Positions 15,687 to 22,799 of a stretch of 26,000 nt of DNA are shown here, one piece after another; within the stretch, counting starts at the first letter, position 1, and every line of letters begins with the position of its first letter. The notes below the pieces were generated by a model. It worked only from the letters and a program-made list of their open reading frames with translations. It was not told the DNA's origin and did not search any database. The stretch is from contig JBHHUB010000035.1 of NCBI GenBank assembly GCA_046753625.1, positions 1-26,000 of the forward strand. The letters are read 5' to 3'. This DNA comes from JADFOB01 sp046753625 (lineage in GTDB: Bacteria > Planctomycetota > Phycisphaerae > UBA1845). Made by a program: the position numbers and the translations under genes.

Positions 15687-16898
15687 ATGTGTGAGCCATC
15701 AGCAAAGAGGTTGGTCGTAGCGGTTGTGGCAATCCTGCTTGGGTCGAGCCTGGTGCCGGTCAGCCATGCGCTGGCGTTGGATCCGCCGATCAACGCTTCG
15801 CAAGTGGGCCACTGGGATGATTACGTTGGGGCCTACTCCGACATTTGGGGGGACGGCCACTACGTGTATATTTCAAATTGGCCGCTTTCCGACGGCAATG
15901 CAGCCCAGGTCCACGTGCTGGACATTGCCGACCCGACCAACCCGGTCCTGGACGAAACGCTCTTCCTCCCGACCCCCAACAACTTCTCTTCACCACAGGA
16001 CGTCAAGGTGGGCGATGGGCTCTTGTTCATCGCGCTCGAGGCTGATCCCAGCGATGGGGTCGCCATTTACGACGTGCGCGATCCCGCCAATCGCCATCTG
16101 GTGGCGACGGTCACCGTACCCGGCTTCTTGACCATCCACAACCTCTTCTACAGCGGTGGGTTCCTCTATATCCCCGAGGGGACTTCGATCGCCATCGTCG
16201 ATTTGACGGGGTTTGATCCGGACAATCCACCGGCCGTGCCCATCAGCACCGCGAAATGGATCATCAACGGGGTGGGCACGAACTTCGTACATGATGTAAC
16301 GGTGGAGGGCGGTCGGCTTTACGCGGCTGCGTGGAGCAGCGGGCTTTGGGTCTACGATGTCAGCGATGTGGCCAACACGATGCCCGCGTTGCTCGGTTCG
16401 GTGGGGGGCCAATCCACACATTCGATGTGGCCGACGGCCGACGGCAAGTTCGTGGTGACCGGAGAAGAGCGACCCGGTGGCGGTATTCAGGTCTTCGAGA
16501 TGATCGATAACGGCGGTTCACTTTCGTTCGTTCTGCGGGATAGCTTTGCCTTTCCGCCGTCGGATGCGTTCAGCGTGCACAACCAAGTCATGGTCGGCCA
16601 TCGGCTCTTCAACGCCTGGTACGGCAAGGGGATGCAGGTGTTTGATGTTGATCCGGCTACGGGCGCGTTGCAGTTTGTGGCCAGCTTCGATACAGCCGAT
16701 GCCGGTCTGGGCAACTGGGGGATTTATCCGTTTCTCGGAGAGGGGCGGATCCTGCTCTCCGATGGGAGCAACGGCTGCTACGTGGTCGCCCTGGATACGG
16801 CATCAGTCCCGGCCGTCTCGGCCTGGGGCTTGATTACGATGACCCTCTTGCTCTTGACCGTGGGCACCGTTCTGGCCCGGCCTGGAAGAGCGGGTTAA
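15687..16898 (+). CDS. Secreted LVIVD-type beta-propeller, C-terminal sorting tail
   Basis: The 403-residue product starts with a signal peptide (about 8-30, ending SHALA) and contains six or seven blade-like repeats of the LVIVD type. Examples are VHVLDIADPTNPV, VAIYDVRDPAN, IAIVDLTGFDPDN, LWVYDVSDVAN, IQVFEMIDNGG and MQVFDVDPATG. These usually form a surface beta-propeller of unknown ligand. The last 30 residues read VPAVSAWG, a hydrophobic stretch (GLITMTLLLLTVGTVL), then ARPGRAG. This three-part layout of motif, membrane helix and basic end is that of PEP-CTERM/IPTL-CTERM-like protein-sorting signals. AGGGG lies 6 bases before the ATG. No matching exosortase-like gene is in the window. 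It may be co-regulated with the divergent cytochrome, but that is inference. Confidence 0.83.
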   Translation: MCEPSAKRLVVAVVAILLGSSLVPVSHALALDPPINASQVGHWDDYVGAYSDIWGDGHYVYISNWPLSDGNAAQVHVLDIADPTNPVLDETLFLPTPNNFSSPQDVKVGDGLLFIALEADPSDGVAIYDVRDPANRHLVATVTVPGFLTIHNLFYSGGFLYIPEGTSIAIVDLTGFDPDNPPAVPISTAKWIINGVGTNFVHDVTVEGGRLYAAAWSSGLWVYDVSDVANTMPALLGSVGGQSTHSMWPTADGKFVVTGEERPGGGIQVFEMIDNGGSLSFVLRDSFAFPPSDAFSVHNQVMVGHRLFNAWYGKGMQVFDVDPATGALQFVASFDTADAGLGNWGIYPFLGEGRILLSDGSNGCYVVALDTASVPAVSAWGLITMTLLLLTVGTVLARPGRAG

Positions 16899-16970
16899 AC
16901 CGGCGTGGTTGCCCGGTTCGGGGTAGCCTGCTGGGACATGCCCGCGCGGCACCCGATTACGGTGAAGGGT

Positions 16971-17204
16971 TTAGATGGCCTCGAGCCAGGACCATCCGTG
17001 GCGGCGGAATGCGGCCAAGACGCTTGCGGGGATGTTCCGGAAGCCCAAGAGCCAGTACTTCAAGCGCAAATCCTTCGTTTCAAGGATGGCCTTCGAGTCG
17101 TCCGGAGGCGCCAGGAACAGCTCGCTGATGCCCCAGCTATCGTGGCACTGGCTGTTGCGCTGGCAGCGTCGCCTGATTTTCCTCGCCTGTCGGGCCGTCA
17201 TCAT
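16971..17204 (-). CDS. Possible small hypothetical protein, 77 residues
   Basis: The frame begins with two consecutive ATG codons, and GGAAGG lies 4 bases upstream of the first, a good ribosome-binding site. The product is basic at the N-terminus (RQARKIRRRCQR) and Trp/Leu-rich at the C-terminus (RHGWSWLEAI). No domain, signal peptide or membrane segment is recognised. It converges on the propeller gene with a 72-base gap. A longer plus-strand frame over the same stretch looks less protein-like. It could be spurious. Confidence 0.4.
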   Translation of the reverse strand: MMTARQARKIRRRCQRNSQCHDSWGISELFLAPPDDSKAILETKDLRLKYWLLGFRNIPASVLAAFRRHGWSWLEAI

Positions 17205-17389
17205 AACACCTTCCGTCGCGAAGCATGGAACCATCGGCTTCACACCGTTTTATTGGACAGATGGCGTGCCAACTGACTTGGAATCTCAAAAAAATCACCA
17301 AGTTTCTTGTTACTCGTTTAATCGCAAGGGGTTAAGCGGATGCCCATCTGGCATGCAGGCTGCGGTAAGGGCGATGAGGCGCCGCTGTT

Positions 17390-17409
17390 CTTGGGCGTGG
17401 GTGCCCAAG
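17390..17409 (-). terminator. Hairpin downstream of tRNA-Ala
   Basis: CTTGGGC (17390-17396) and GCCCAAG (17403-17409) form a perfect 7-bp stem with a 6-base loop, 21 bases past the 3' end of the tRNA. No U-run follows, so it may mark the precursor 3' end rather than act as an intrinsic terminator. Confidence 0.35.
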
Positions 17410-17430
17410 GTGGGCGTATTGGGCGTTGAC

Positions 17431-17504
<74 letters not shown>

Positions 17505-17529
17505 AAGTCCTGTTTTTCACAGCTTGGAC

Positions 17530-17557
17530 AGGGTAACAATCTCCCTACTCGAGTCAA
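17530..17557 (-). promoter_or_regulatory. Putative tRNA-Ala promoter
   Basis: On the minus strand TTGACT (17552-17557, 5 of 6 matches) and TACCCT (17530-17535, 4 of 6) are 16 bases apart. Transcription would start roughly 18-20 bases before the mature tRNA 5' end. Confidence 0.5.
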
Positions 17558-17599
17558 GGATTCGGCCCCGAGCGCGACGGTGCGTGGTGCGCGTGGGCG

Positions 17600-18544
17600 C
17601 TAAATTCGGGAGGTCAGCGCGGGATGCTGCCTCAAAAAGGATTCCACGTTGGCGGCATAGCGTTGCACCGTGTCATGGATTTCCGTGTGGTCCTTCCGTT
17701 GCCCGGCTTCCACGAGTGTCTCGACGATCTTGAGACGGTAGCGGAACCCCGGCTCCGGTATGAAGAACGCCTGAAGGACCGGCGTCCCGCAGCGAATCGC
17801 AATCCGCAGCGGTCCGGTCAGAATCGCTCTGCGTTCGCCGAACATGGGAGCCTCGATGGTTCTCTGGTTGGCCGACCGTACGCGCAGGGCATCCATGGCG
17901 CTTCCGAGGACGTACCCTTCCTCGAAACGCCGATAGATTTCTCGTGGAAAGGTTCCTGCAAACAGCCACCGCAGACGGGCGAACTCCGGATAGCGGCGGT
18001 CGAGCCGATCCTGGACGTACTTCCGAATCCCGCCTTCTTTCGGATCGCGTACGCCGACCGCCTTGTAGCCCTTCAGGGCGAGGAGCATGCCGACGACATG
18101 GTGCGGCCCCTGATGCGACAAGGCCATATAGGCTCCCCGCCCATGGTTCAGAGCGTGATCGAGCGTTTCTTGTGGGTCGATGGTCAAGAGGCCGGTGGCT
18201 TGGTCCCTGGGGATGGCGTCAAAGATCAAGTACAATACCTTGTCACATCGCGCGTTCATGAAGAAGGTTCGCGAGTGCCGGAGCTTCTCGCGAATCGTTG
18301 GCTTGCGCCCGCGGATTCTCTCGAGCGCTTTGTAGAACCTGCGGCGGCGTTTGTAGTTGATGCACCATTCCAAAGTACCGAACGCGCGCGCGCCCAAGTA
18401 GATGCCCTGCAACGTGGCTACTTTGAGCAGGGCGACCACGGCCAGGCGCAGCAGCGAGAAGGCGAACCGGTTCCACGCGCCCGCGGGGGCGTTCGACGGT
18501 GTGCTCGGGCGGCTGCCGGCTTGGGTGGGCATGGCTGCAGTCAC
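17600..18544 (-). CDS. LpxL/HtrB-like lysophospholipid acyltransferase
   Basis: The 314-residue protein resembles the lipid A biosynthesis acyltransferase family (PF03279). These transfer fatty acyl chains to lipid A or related lipids at the inner membrane. A hydrophobic anchor lies at 28-50. The family catalytic region is GAYMALSHQGPHHVVGMLLA (137-156), and the GTPVLQAFFIPEPGFRYRLK strand (253-272) is also typical. The family's HxxxxE/D motif is altered: after H144 the fifth residue is H149, not an acid. The enzyme may be divergent, use another acid, or belong to another LPLAT branch. A GTG start (18542-18544) is supported by AGGTGA 6 bases upstream; the ATG four codons later has no ribosome-binding site. 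It is divergent from the metallo-beta-lactamase-fold gene. Confidence 0.78.
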   Translation of the reverse strand: MTAAMPTQAGSRPSTPSNAPAGAWNRFAFSLLRLAVVALLKVATLQGIYLGARAFGTLEWCINYKRRRRFYKALERIRGRKPTIREKLRHSRTFFMNARCDKVLYLIFDAIPRDQATGLLTIDPQETLDHALNHGRGAYMALSHQGPHHVVGMLLALKGYKAVGVRDPKEGGIRKYVQDRLDRRYPEFARLRWLFAGTFPREIYRRFEEGYVLGSAMDALRVRSANQRTIEAPMFGERRAILTGPLRIAIRCGTPVLQAFFIPEPGFRYRLKIVETLVEAGQRKDHTEIHDTVQRYAANVESFLRQHPALTSRI

Positions 18545-18665
18545 GGTCGGTCACCTCTGGCGGCGCTCGGTCCAAAACGTATCGAACGTGCGACTCTATC
18601 AACCGGCGGCGTGCAGGTGCCATTCCGGTGGGCACACTCCTACGATTCATGATAAACTCTCGGCC

Positions 18666-19532
18666 ATGCTCAGGATAGGACGTTGGGAAATTCGCTCGGT
18701 GGTCAACGGTACGATTCGCCTGGACGGCGGCGCCATGTTCGGCGTAGTGCCTAAGGTCTTGTGGGCGCCCCGGGCCGACGTCGACGATCAGAACCGCATC
18801 TTGCTTGCGACGCGGACTGTGCTTGCGATCGATCGGGAACGCGGCCGCGTTGTGCTTGTCGACACGGGGTGTGGTAGCAAATGGAGCCGGGACAAGGCCG
18901 CTCGCTACGGTATTCGCGTTGATCTCGAGGCGATTCCCGCAGCGCTAGCGGAGGCCGGTTTCAGCGAGTCGGATGTGACCGACGTGGTTATCTCGCATTT
19001 GCATTTCGACCACAATGGCGGGCTGACCGACTGGACCGGCACGCCTGGTGGACCCACGCGATGGCATTACCCTCAGGCACGCCATTGGATTCACCGGGGC
19101 CATTGGGACCACGCGCACGCGCCGCATAGGAAGGATCGACCTTCGTTCCTGAAGGAGGATTTCTCCGTCCTCCGCGAGACCGATCGACTGCGTTTCGTCG
19201 AAGGCGATGGGACCGAAGCCGATGCGGACGGGCTTCGCTGGTTTGTGTCGCACGGGCACACGCCCCACCAACTGCACCCGATCTTTGAAGGCGACGACGC
19301 GCATCTGCTCTTTGCGGGGGACATCGTGCCGACGTCGGCTCATCTGGGGCTTGGTTGGGTCATGGCGTACGACGTGGAACCCATGCGAACGATCGAGGAG
19401 AAGCGAATGCTGTTCGAGCGGTGTCTGGAAGAAAGGACATTTCTGGCGTTTCCGCACGATCCTTCGATCGGTGGCGTGGTATTGGCTGGAAGCGCGAGTC
19501 GGCCCGAGATCGGTCGGACGCTGGACCTCTAG
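18666..19532 (+). CDS. Metallo-beta-lactamase-fold hydrolase
   Basis: The 288-residue cytoplasmic protein has the two-metal motif HLHFDH (H111, H113, D115, H116). It also has the later ligands H196 (in SHGHTP), D219 (in FAGD) and H264 (in FPHDP). The layout fits the lactonase-like branch of the superfamily, with an N-terminal strand domain and VDTGCG at 65-70. Substrates in this branch include lactones, esters and other hydrolysable bonds; this one cannot be assigned. An insertion with seven His residues lies at 134-154 (WHYPQARHWIHRGHWDHAHA). The start is not supported by a clear ribosome-binding site, but the fold begins promptly after it. The frame is open upstream over the divergent acyltransferase gene and that part is not credible. 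Confidence 0.85.
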   Translation: MLRIGRWEIRSVVNGTIRLDGGAMFGVVPKVLWAPRADVDDQNRILLATRTVLAIDRERGRVVLVDTGCGSKWSRDKAARYGIRVDLEAIPAALAEAGFSESDVTDVVISHLHFDHNGGLTDWTGTPGGPTRWHYPQARHWIHRGHWDHAHAPHRKDRPSFLKEDFSVLRETDRLRFVEGDGTEADADGLRWFVSHGHTPHQLHPIFEGDDAHLLFAGDIVPTSAHLGLGWVMAYDVEPMRTIEEKRMLFERCLEERTFLAFPHDPSIGGVVLAGSASRPEIGRTLDL

Positions 19533-19652
19533 TCACCCAAGGGATCACGCGGGCACAAGCCGGTCTGTGCCGAAGCACGGGCCAACTGCTAGATCGAACC
19601 TCGGCCACTCATGGCCAGGTCTTCAGCCGGGTAGCAAAGGGCAATTGGAAAT

Positions 19653-19687
19653 AGGGCATGGCGCAGCTCGCCGCCGCGCCATGCCCT
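19653..19687. terminator. 12-bp perfect inverted repeat, likely terminator
   Basis: AGGGCATGGCGC (19653-19664) pairs perfectly with GCGCCATGCCCT (19676-19687) around an 11-base loop. It lies 120 bases after the metallo-hydrolase gene and 126 bases past the end of the converging small lipoprotein gene, so it could serve both. There is no U-tract. Confidence 0.5.
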
Positions 19688-19813
19688 TCGTGATATCCAA
19701 CTCGTTCCGCTCAGTCGGAAAGCCCGAGCGAGCAACCGGGTAACTGCCGGTGGCGGAACATGGCTCGCAAAGGGCCTCAAGCGACCCTCATACTGCAGCA
19801 GGGTAGTTTTTCC

Positions 19814-20008
19814 CTACTGAGCAGCAACAACGTTGCCGTCCTCGAACAGGTCGAAGACCGTGTCGTTGTCGGTCACGAATTCCAGGCCCAGGTCAAGGGC
19901 GGAGCCCCACAAGAGCGTCTGCCACGGAAGGTTTCCACCGAAAAGGCAACCGCCACCAAACATAACACCAGCTACCATCGTGATGAAGGCAAGCTTCATT
20001 TTACGCAT
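19814..20008 (-). CDS. Small lipoprotein, 64 residues
   Basis: The product starts MRKMKLAFITMVAGVMFGGGC, a lipoprotein signal peptide with a lipobox-like GGGC and lipidated Cys21. The mature part is only 44 residues and ends in an acidic stretch, LEFVTDNDTVFDLFEDG. AGGAGA lies 6 bases before the ATG, a near-ideal ribosome-binding site. No known domain is recognised, and the function is unknown; an exported, membrane-anchored peptide is all that can be said. It stands alone between the metallo-hydrolase and rho genes, and a stem with one T-G wobble overlaps its stop codon (19796-19819). Confidence 0.75.
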   Translation of the reverse strand: MRKMKLAFITMVAGVMFGGGCLFGGNLPWQTLLWGSALDLGLEFVTDNDTVFDLFEDGNVVAAQ

Positions 20009-20760
20009 CAGAGATCTCCTTCTGACAAAACGGTTTGCGACCTAGTCCGGCGGAAAATCCTGAGCCAAACATGATCGTCATAACCCAGCCGGATACAAAC
20101 CCGGCCATTCATCGAAACCAATAGAAACGTGGAACCCATTCCACGATCCAACAACTTTGGTTAATCAGTGCTCTAAAGTTTGCTCGCTTCCCGTCACCGC
20201 CGCGCCATGGCCGTTCGCCTCCACAACCGGATAGGCTCACCCAGCGCTCAGCAAACAGATGCGGGATTATCGCGATACACCCTTCGGGCTACAAGCCCTT
20301 TTCTCGAACCTCGCAAAGAACCGAAATCGGGGCAAGCCCACGATCACTGATCCCAACTCCTCGGCACCGCGCCAGCGAACCGAAAACATGTAGGCCCTTA
20401 TCGGGAGAACAAATAGCTCAACATTAGCCTTTTGTCCATTCCCGCCGCGTCCGCCTACGCCCCGAATATGGGGCCGAACGCAAACGCCATAACGCCACGC
20501 CGAACGCCGCAGCGGCGTCGGCCTCGAACCGGGGCGAAACAATGTCATACGCGGCCGGGAATGTCAACACCAATTTGCCCTAATCCGGAGGAAAAGACGC
20601 AAAAAGTTTTGCCATGCACAAGAGCCCGGATTCGGGTATCATGCAGGGGCGAAAGCGGTGAATCCGTGCTGAACCGCGTACCCGGGACCGGAGGCTGATC
20701 TTGCTCCGGCGGCCATAAACAATTACCTAGAATAAGATTACGAAAAGGCACGCGGTTGAG
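20009..20760. other. 750-base gene-free stretch upstream of rho
   Basis: No convincing gene is seen in six frames; short frames here lack ribosome-binding sites and protein character. The stretch is less G+C-rich than its surroundings and carries several hairpins. CGTGGAA/TTCCACG lies at 20128-20145 (7 bp, loop CCCA). GGGCT/AGCCC lies at 20286-20298 and is followed by TTTT. A 10-bp stem with one bulge lies at 20499-20522. The rho promoter is at 20615-20642. A small RNA could be encoded here, but none matches a known RNA family that I recognise. Confidence 0.5.
20615..20642 (+). promoter_or_regulatory. Putative rho promoter
   Basis: TGCACA (20615-20620) and TATCAT (20637-20642) are 16 bases apart, matching 4 and 5 of 6 positions. 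The leader to the rho start would be about 110 bases, room for the autogenous control known for rho in other bacteria. Confidence 0.4.
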
Positions 20761-21984
20761 ATGGGACGTGTCACGCTCGCGATGAGGGTGGCCCATGATA
20801 CGGTGAAACTGGATAAGCTGGCGATGAAGGAAGAAAATCAGGTAGAGGGAATATTTGAAGCATCAGGAAAAGGCGCGGTAGGTGGTGCGCTGCGGAACCC
20901 GGAATACCACTATGCCGCCCGCGTGGATGATGTGCTTGTCCCACGGCAACTTTGCCTTTCGGCGGGTTTGCGCGGGGGCGAGGTGATTATGGGGGCGCTG
21001 CCGGAAAAATCGAACAAAAGAAGAAGCAAGCCGCGCGAGCTTTCGGCAATCGAGTCGATCAACGGCTCCTGCGTAGCCGACTACCTCGAAACCAAGCCCT
21101 TTGAAGAAGGCGTGGCAATCGACCCCCAGCGTCAGGTGCGTTTTGAAACCGACGGCGGCCCGGTCACCATGCGCGTCGTCGATTTGCTCACCCCCATTGG
21201 ATTCGGGCAGAGGGGGTTGATCGTAGCCCCGCCGCGTACCGGTAAGACCATTCTGCTTCAGCAGATGGCCCAGGCCGTTACCACCAATTTCCCCGACGTT
21301 CATGTGATCGTCCTGCTCATTGACGAGCGGCCGGAGGAAGTGACAGACATGCGTCGTAGGGTCGACGCGGAGGTCGTCGCAAGCAGCAACGACAAGGATA
21401 TCGATACGCATGTACGCCTCGCGCGGCTGGTCATCGAGAAAGCCAAGCGGCTTGTTGAGTCCGGTCGCGATGTCTTCGTGCTGTTGGATTCCCTGACCCG
21501 TTTGGGTAGGGCGTTTAACGCGTCGATTCGCGGCGGTGGGCGGATCATGTCCGGCGGACTGGACATTCGAGCGCTGACCGAACCCAAGGCGATTTTCGGC
21601 GCGGCCCGCAACTTGGAAGATGGAGGTAGCCTTACCATCGTTGCCTCGGCGCTGATTGAAACCGGTAGCCGCATGGACGATGTGATCTTCAATGAGTTCA
21701 AGGGGACGGGGAACATGGAGATCATGCTGTCCCGCCAGATGGCGGATCGGCGCGTCTGGCCGGCGATAGACCTGAGTCCCTCGGGTACTCGGAAGGAGGA
21801 ATTGCTTCTGAGCCCCGAAGCGCTCGAGGTTTCGCACATGATCCGCCGAAAAATGATCGACCGGGATCCGATTCGTTCCATGGAAATGCTGCTCGACGAG
21901 CTGCAGAAGTACAAGGACAACGCGGCGTTTATTGCCGCGGCCGCACCATCGGGGCCGACGGGCCTGCGCCGCCGAAGGTTCTAG
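20761..21984 (+). CDS. rho: Transcription termination factor Rho
   Basis: Rho is the hexameric RNA-dependent ATPase that ends transcription at unstructured C-rich RNA. The 407-residue protein has the Walker A motif APPRTGKT (156-163), Walker B VLLIDERPEE (184-193), the R-loop KGTGNMEI (314-321) and SGTRKEELL (341-349) with the arginine finger. It lacks the N-terminal helical domain of E. coli Rho. A stop codon 30 bases upstream of the ATG rules out a hidden extension. The primary RNA-binding domain (28-80) is recognisable (VEGIFEASGKG, RVDDVLVP, GLRGGEVI), but the aromatic DGFGFLR motif is replaced by KGAVGGALR. The ribosome-binding site is weak, so the ATGs at 20782 or 20824 remain possible starts. 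The gene appears monocistronic. Confidence 0.95.
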   Translation: MGRVTLAMRVAHDTVKLDKLAMKEENQVEGIFEASGKGAVGGALRNPEYHYAARVDDVLVPRQLCLSAGLRGGEVIMGALPEKSNKRRSKPRELSAIESINGSCVADYLETKPFEEGVAIDPQRQVRFETDGGPVTMRVVDLLTPIGFGQRGLIVAPPRTGKTILLQQMAQAVTTNFPDVHVIVLLIDERPEEVTDMRRRVDAEVVASSNDKDIDTHVRLARLVIEKAKRLVESGRDVFVLLDSLTRLGRAFNASIRGGGRIMSGGLDIRALTEPKAIFGAARNLEDGGSLTIVASALIETGSRMDDVIFNEFKGTGNMEIMLSRQMADRRVWPAIDLSPSGTRKEELLLSPEALEVSHMIRRKMIDRDPIRSMEMLLDELQKYKDNAAFIAAAAPSGPTGLRRRRF

Positions 21985-22046
21985 TGCTGCGTCACACTCT
22001 AATCTATGGGTTGTCGCTGCCCGAGCCACCGGAATCGGGCGCGCGA

Positions 22047-22106
22047 ATCAGAGCCCACCGCGCTAGCGGTGGGACCAGTCCGCGGGCTGGCGCCCGCGGC
22101 TCTGAT
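22047..22106. repeat. REP-like palindromic element, copy 1
   Basis: This 60-base element has terminal inverted repeats ATCAGAGCC (22047-22055) and GGCTCTGAT (22098-22106). Inside are two perfect 8-bp hairpins. CCCACCGC/GCGGTGGG (22054-22073) has loop GCTA, and CCGCGGGC/GCCCGCGG (22080-22099) has loop TGGC. The right half and its flank (22079-22114) recur almost unchanged in copy 2 at 25126-25160. Two copies, terminal repeats and double hairpins suggest a REP/MITE-like mobile palindrome. It lies 62 bases after rho. Confidence 0.75.
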
Positions 22107-22160
22107 ACTGGTGGTCCGTGGGCTTGGCCCCCCCGTTCTGAGTCGGCGACCTTATGGCGC

Positions 22161-22189
22161 TTGCAGTACGGGCCGTTCCGCGGTAGAGT
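22161..22189 (+). promoter_or_regulatory. Putative rpsO promoter
   Basis: TTGCAG (22161-22166) and TAGAGT (22184-22189) are separated by 17 bases, matching 3 and 4 of 6 consensus positions. The leader would be about 93 bases. S15 often represses its own translation through leader RNA, which this length would allow. Confidence 0.35.
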
Positions 22190-22288
22190 TCCGGGTTCGA
22201 AGATGTTGAAAGATGGGCGGCTGGATCGTAAGTGCCTTCCAGGAAAAGACTTAGGGGCTCGTAGGGGCACGAGTCATGGTGAAGGAAA

Positions 22289-22561
22289 ATGCCGAGTAAT
22301 ACAGTATTAGCTAAGGCTGAGGTAATCAAGAAGCATCGCACCCACGAGACGGACACGGGCTCTCCGGAGGTTCAGGTAGCGCTCTTGACGTCGCACATTT
22401 TGGAATTGACCGAGCACCTGAAGGTCAACAAGAAGGATCACTCCGCCCGGCGTGGGTTGCTCAAGATGGTCGGAAAGCGCACGAGTTTGCTCCGTTATCT
22501 GACCAATAAGGATCGGGGTCGCTACAAGAACCTGATCGCGAGTCTCGGGTTGCGCAAGTAG
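22289..22561 (+). CDS. rpsO: 30S ribosomal protein S15
   Basis: S15 binds the central domain of 16S rRNA early in 30S assembly. The 90-residue protein has the normal length and the family signatures: THETDTGSPEVQVALLT (18-34), the H41-KD46 region, DHSARRGLLKMVGKR (50-64) and LLRYLTNKDRGRY (67-79). The ribosome-binding site GAAGGA (22281-22286) ends only 2 bases before the ATG, closer than usual, which may lower or regulate translation. pnp follows 238 bases downstream, the widely conserved rpsO-pnp order, and the two are probably co-transcribed. Confidence 0.97.
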   Translation: MPSNTVLAKAEVIKKHRTHETDTGSPEVQVALLTSHILELTEHLKVNKKDHSARRGLLKMVGKRTSLLRYLTNKDRGRYKNLIASLGLRK

Positions 22562-22573
22562 CGCGCTGCTTTC

Positions 22574-22630
22574 CCATTGGCCGCGGGGCACGCGGCTCAA
22601 CGCGCAATGGACGCGTTCGGATCACTCCGA
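22574..22630 (+). promoter_or_regulatory. Hairpins between rpsO and pnp
   Basis: CCATTG (22574-22579) and GCCGCG (22580-22585) pair with CAATGG (22605-22610) and CGCGGC (22591-22596), forming a 12-bp stem with an 8-base bulge on one side. A second hairpin TCGGA/TCCGA with loop TCAC lies at 22617-22630. In E. coli the pnp leader has a hairpin cut by RNase III that lets PNPase repress itself. These structures lie in the matching place, but the shared role is inference. Confidence 0.4.
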
Positions 22631-22799
22631 GGTTCAGGCTCATCGAATCCGTAGGTACAACCAATTCATCATCGCGGCGGATCCTCTTACTAGATGGATG
22701 CTCGCGTCGCGTTGAATTCCCAGTGAACGAGACAGGTGTAGGTAGGGGCCGCGCGTTAGGCGGCGAAACAGTGACGGTGTTAGTAGGCGGTAAAATCAA

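Larger units (their letters stand above)
21985..22288. other. Region between rho and rpsO
   Basis: This 304-base region contains the first palindromic element (22047-22106), the putative rpsO promoter (22161-22189), and a small hairpin CTCGT/ACGAG (22258-22273) that ends 7 bases before the rpsO ribosome-binding site. No gene is seen. Confidence 0.6.

Noticed and set aside
20267..20698. Short frames in the gap upstream of rho
   Set aside because: No ribosome-binding sites, biased Arg/Pro/Thr composition and overlap with hairpins and the rho promoter.
20863..22029. 388-codon open frame opposite rho
   Set aside because: Rho motifs are complete on the plus strand, and the antisense frame runs on into the palindromic intergenic region.
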